From a virus, in the IMG/VR virus record IMGVR_UViG_3300042566_000909, positions 1 to 41,975 of that record: a stretch of DNA of 41,975 nt. One strand, given 5' to 3'. This document shows positions 41,681-41,975 of this stretch, one piece after another. A program made the position numbers and the translations under genes. Each line of letters opens with the position of its first letter. Within the stretch, counting starts at the first letter, position 1. The notes under the pieces were generated by a model. The model was not told the origin of the DNA and made no database searches. It was given only the letters and a program-made list of their open reading frames with translations.

Positions 41681-41975
41681 GATACAACCTTGGGGAATAG
41701 GGATTTCAGGTAGCCGATTTCTTTGAGGATTTCGTCGCTGTGTTGTCCGTGTGTTGGTGCTTCTCGCGAGATTATCAGAGGGGTGTGCGATAGTCGTGGA
41801 GCCTGTCGTGCCTCTTTGATTGTCAGTCCATTGGTGTATGTGCGTGTGGAGAAAACACCGCATGCTTCTACTTGCATGTTTTGTGGAAGTTCTTCTACTG
41901 ATTCAAAAATTGCGGCGGGTAAGCCACGGTTATTAATTGCATCCGTGATTTCCGCAACTGTCACATTTTCTGCCG
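41677..41975 (-). CDS. CaiB/BaiF CoA-transferase C-terminal part, truncated at window edge
   Basis: The frame is open to the right edge, so the N terminus is outside. Visible: TVAEITDAINNRGLPAAIF, SVEELPQNMQVEACGVF, QAPRLSHTPLIISREAPTHG and QHSDEILKEIGY. These match the C-terminal region of class III CoA-transferases (RLSxTP...AP.xG.HxxE.L.ELG). The family moves CoA between carboxylic acids. Active-site Asp lies upstream, outside the window. An unusual gene for a phage: auxiliary metabolic gene or host DNA beyond a junction. Confidence 0.7.
   Translation of the reverse strand, partial: AENVTVAEITDAINNRGLPAAIFESVEELPQNMQVEACGVFSTRTYTNGLTIKEARQAPRLSHTPLIISREAPTHGQHSDEILKEIGYLKSLFPKVVS

Overview
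The window looks like part of an actinobacteriophage genome (or a very close prophage relative). Evidence: a WhiB-type iron-sulfur regulator, an Rpf-type transglycosylase, a proteasome-like Ntn hydrolase, SSB, DUF932, DUF3846, DUF4314, DUF6011, a DUF1599/Nmad1-like protein and dozens of tiny genes with 4-base stop/start overlaps. GC content is intermediate (about half by eye), so the host is probably an Actinomycetota with moderate GC, such as a freshwater lineage, rather than a high-GC soil species. No capsid, tail, terminase, portal or integrase gene was recognised. This is the early/replication/host-takeover side of the genome.

Layout. 1-3.05 kb (+): metallophosphoesterase, small proteins, Ntn hydrolase, WhiB. 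3.05-4.4 kb (-): ribbon-helix-helix protein, helicase-loader-like protein and replication protein, probably one operon from a leaderless promoter. 4.8-9.1 kb (-): small acidic or zinc-ribbon proteins. 9.4-10.1 kb (+): HTH/helicase-associated protein and a membrane protein. 10.2-12.4 kb (-): a MoxR-like AAA+ ATPase and a VWA protein with an HEMVH metallopeptidase motif. 12.6-22.8 kb (mostly -): small genes separated by long repeat-rich intergenic modules, with two DnaA-box clusters near 19.8 and 21.1 kb and a five-box LexA-like array at 20.93-21.01 kb. 23-30.5 kb (mostly +): HARP/SNF2 helicase, tRNA-Ile(UAU), two cell-wall lytic enzymes, a deaminase and DUF932. 30.6-37.7 kb (mixed): SSB, a second phosphoesterase, DNA methyltransferase, H1-like basic protein, a candidate small RNA, MazG and membrane proteins. 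38-40.6 kb (-): lipoprotein, membrane protein, a large unknown. 40.7-42 kb: tRNA-Pro(UGG), a PD-(D/E)XK nuclease-like protein, a membrane protein and the C-terminal part of a CaiB/BaiF CoA-transferase-like protein running off the right edge.

The most striking content is regulatory. About 25 promoters share a -35/-10 pair with a TGTTACACCCC-like word inside the spacer, followed by a leader CTACTAGAAAGG that carries the Shine-Dalgarno. A second, bipartite motif, GCGCACACTTT-N11-TTCGTT, occurs nine times with an invariant 11-base gap. A third repeat (core GACGGTGGC) occurs 13 times, both between genes and in frame inside two or three genes. A fourth family is AGYCCCG/CGGRCT hairpins. Long intergenic regions stack these in roughly the same order. 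Several other genes start leaderless, six or seven bases after a -10 box. This suggests one phage regulator acting on dozens of dispersed single-gene promoters, with SOS input at two paralogous zinc-protein genes and at one further gene.
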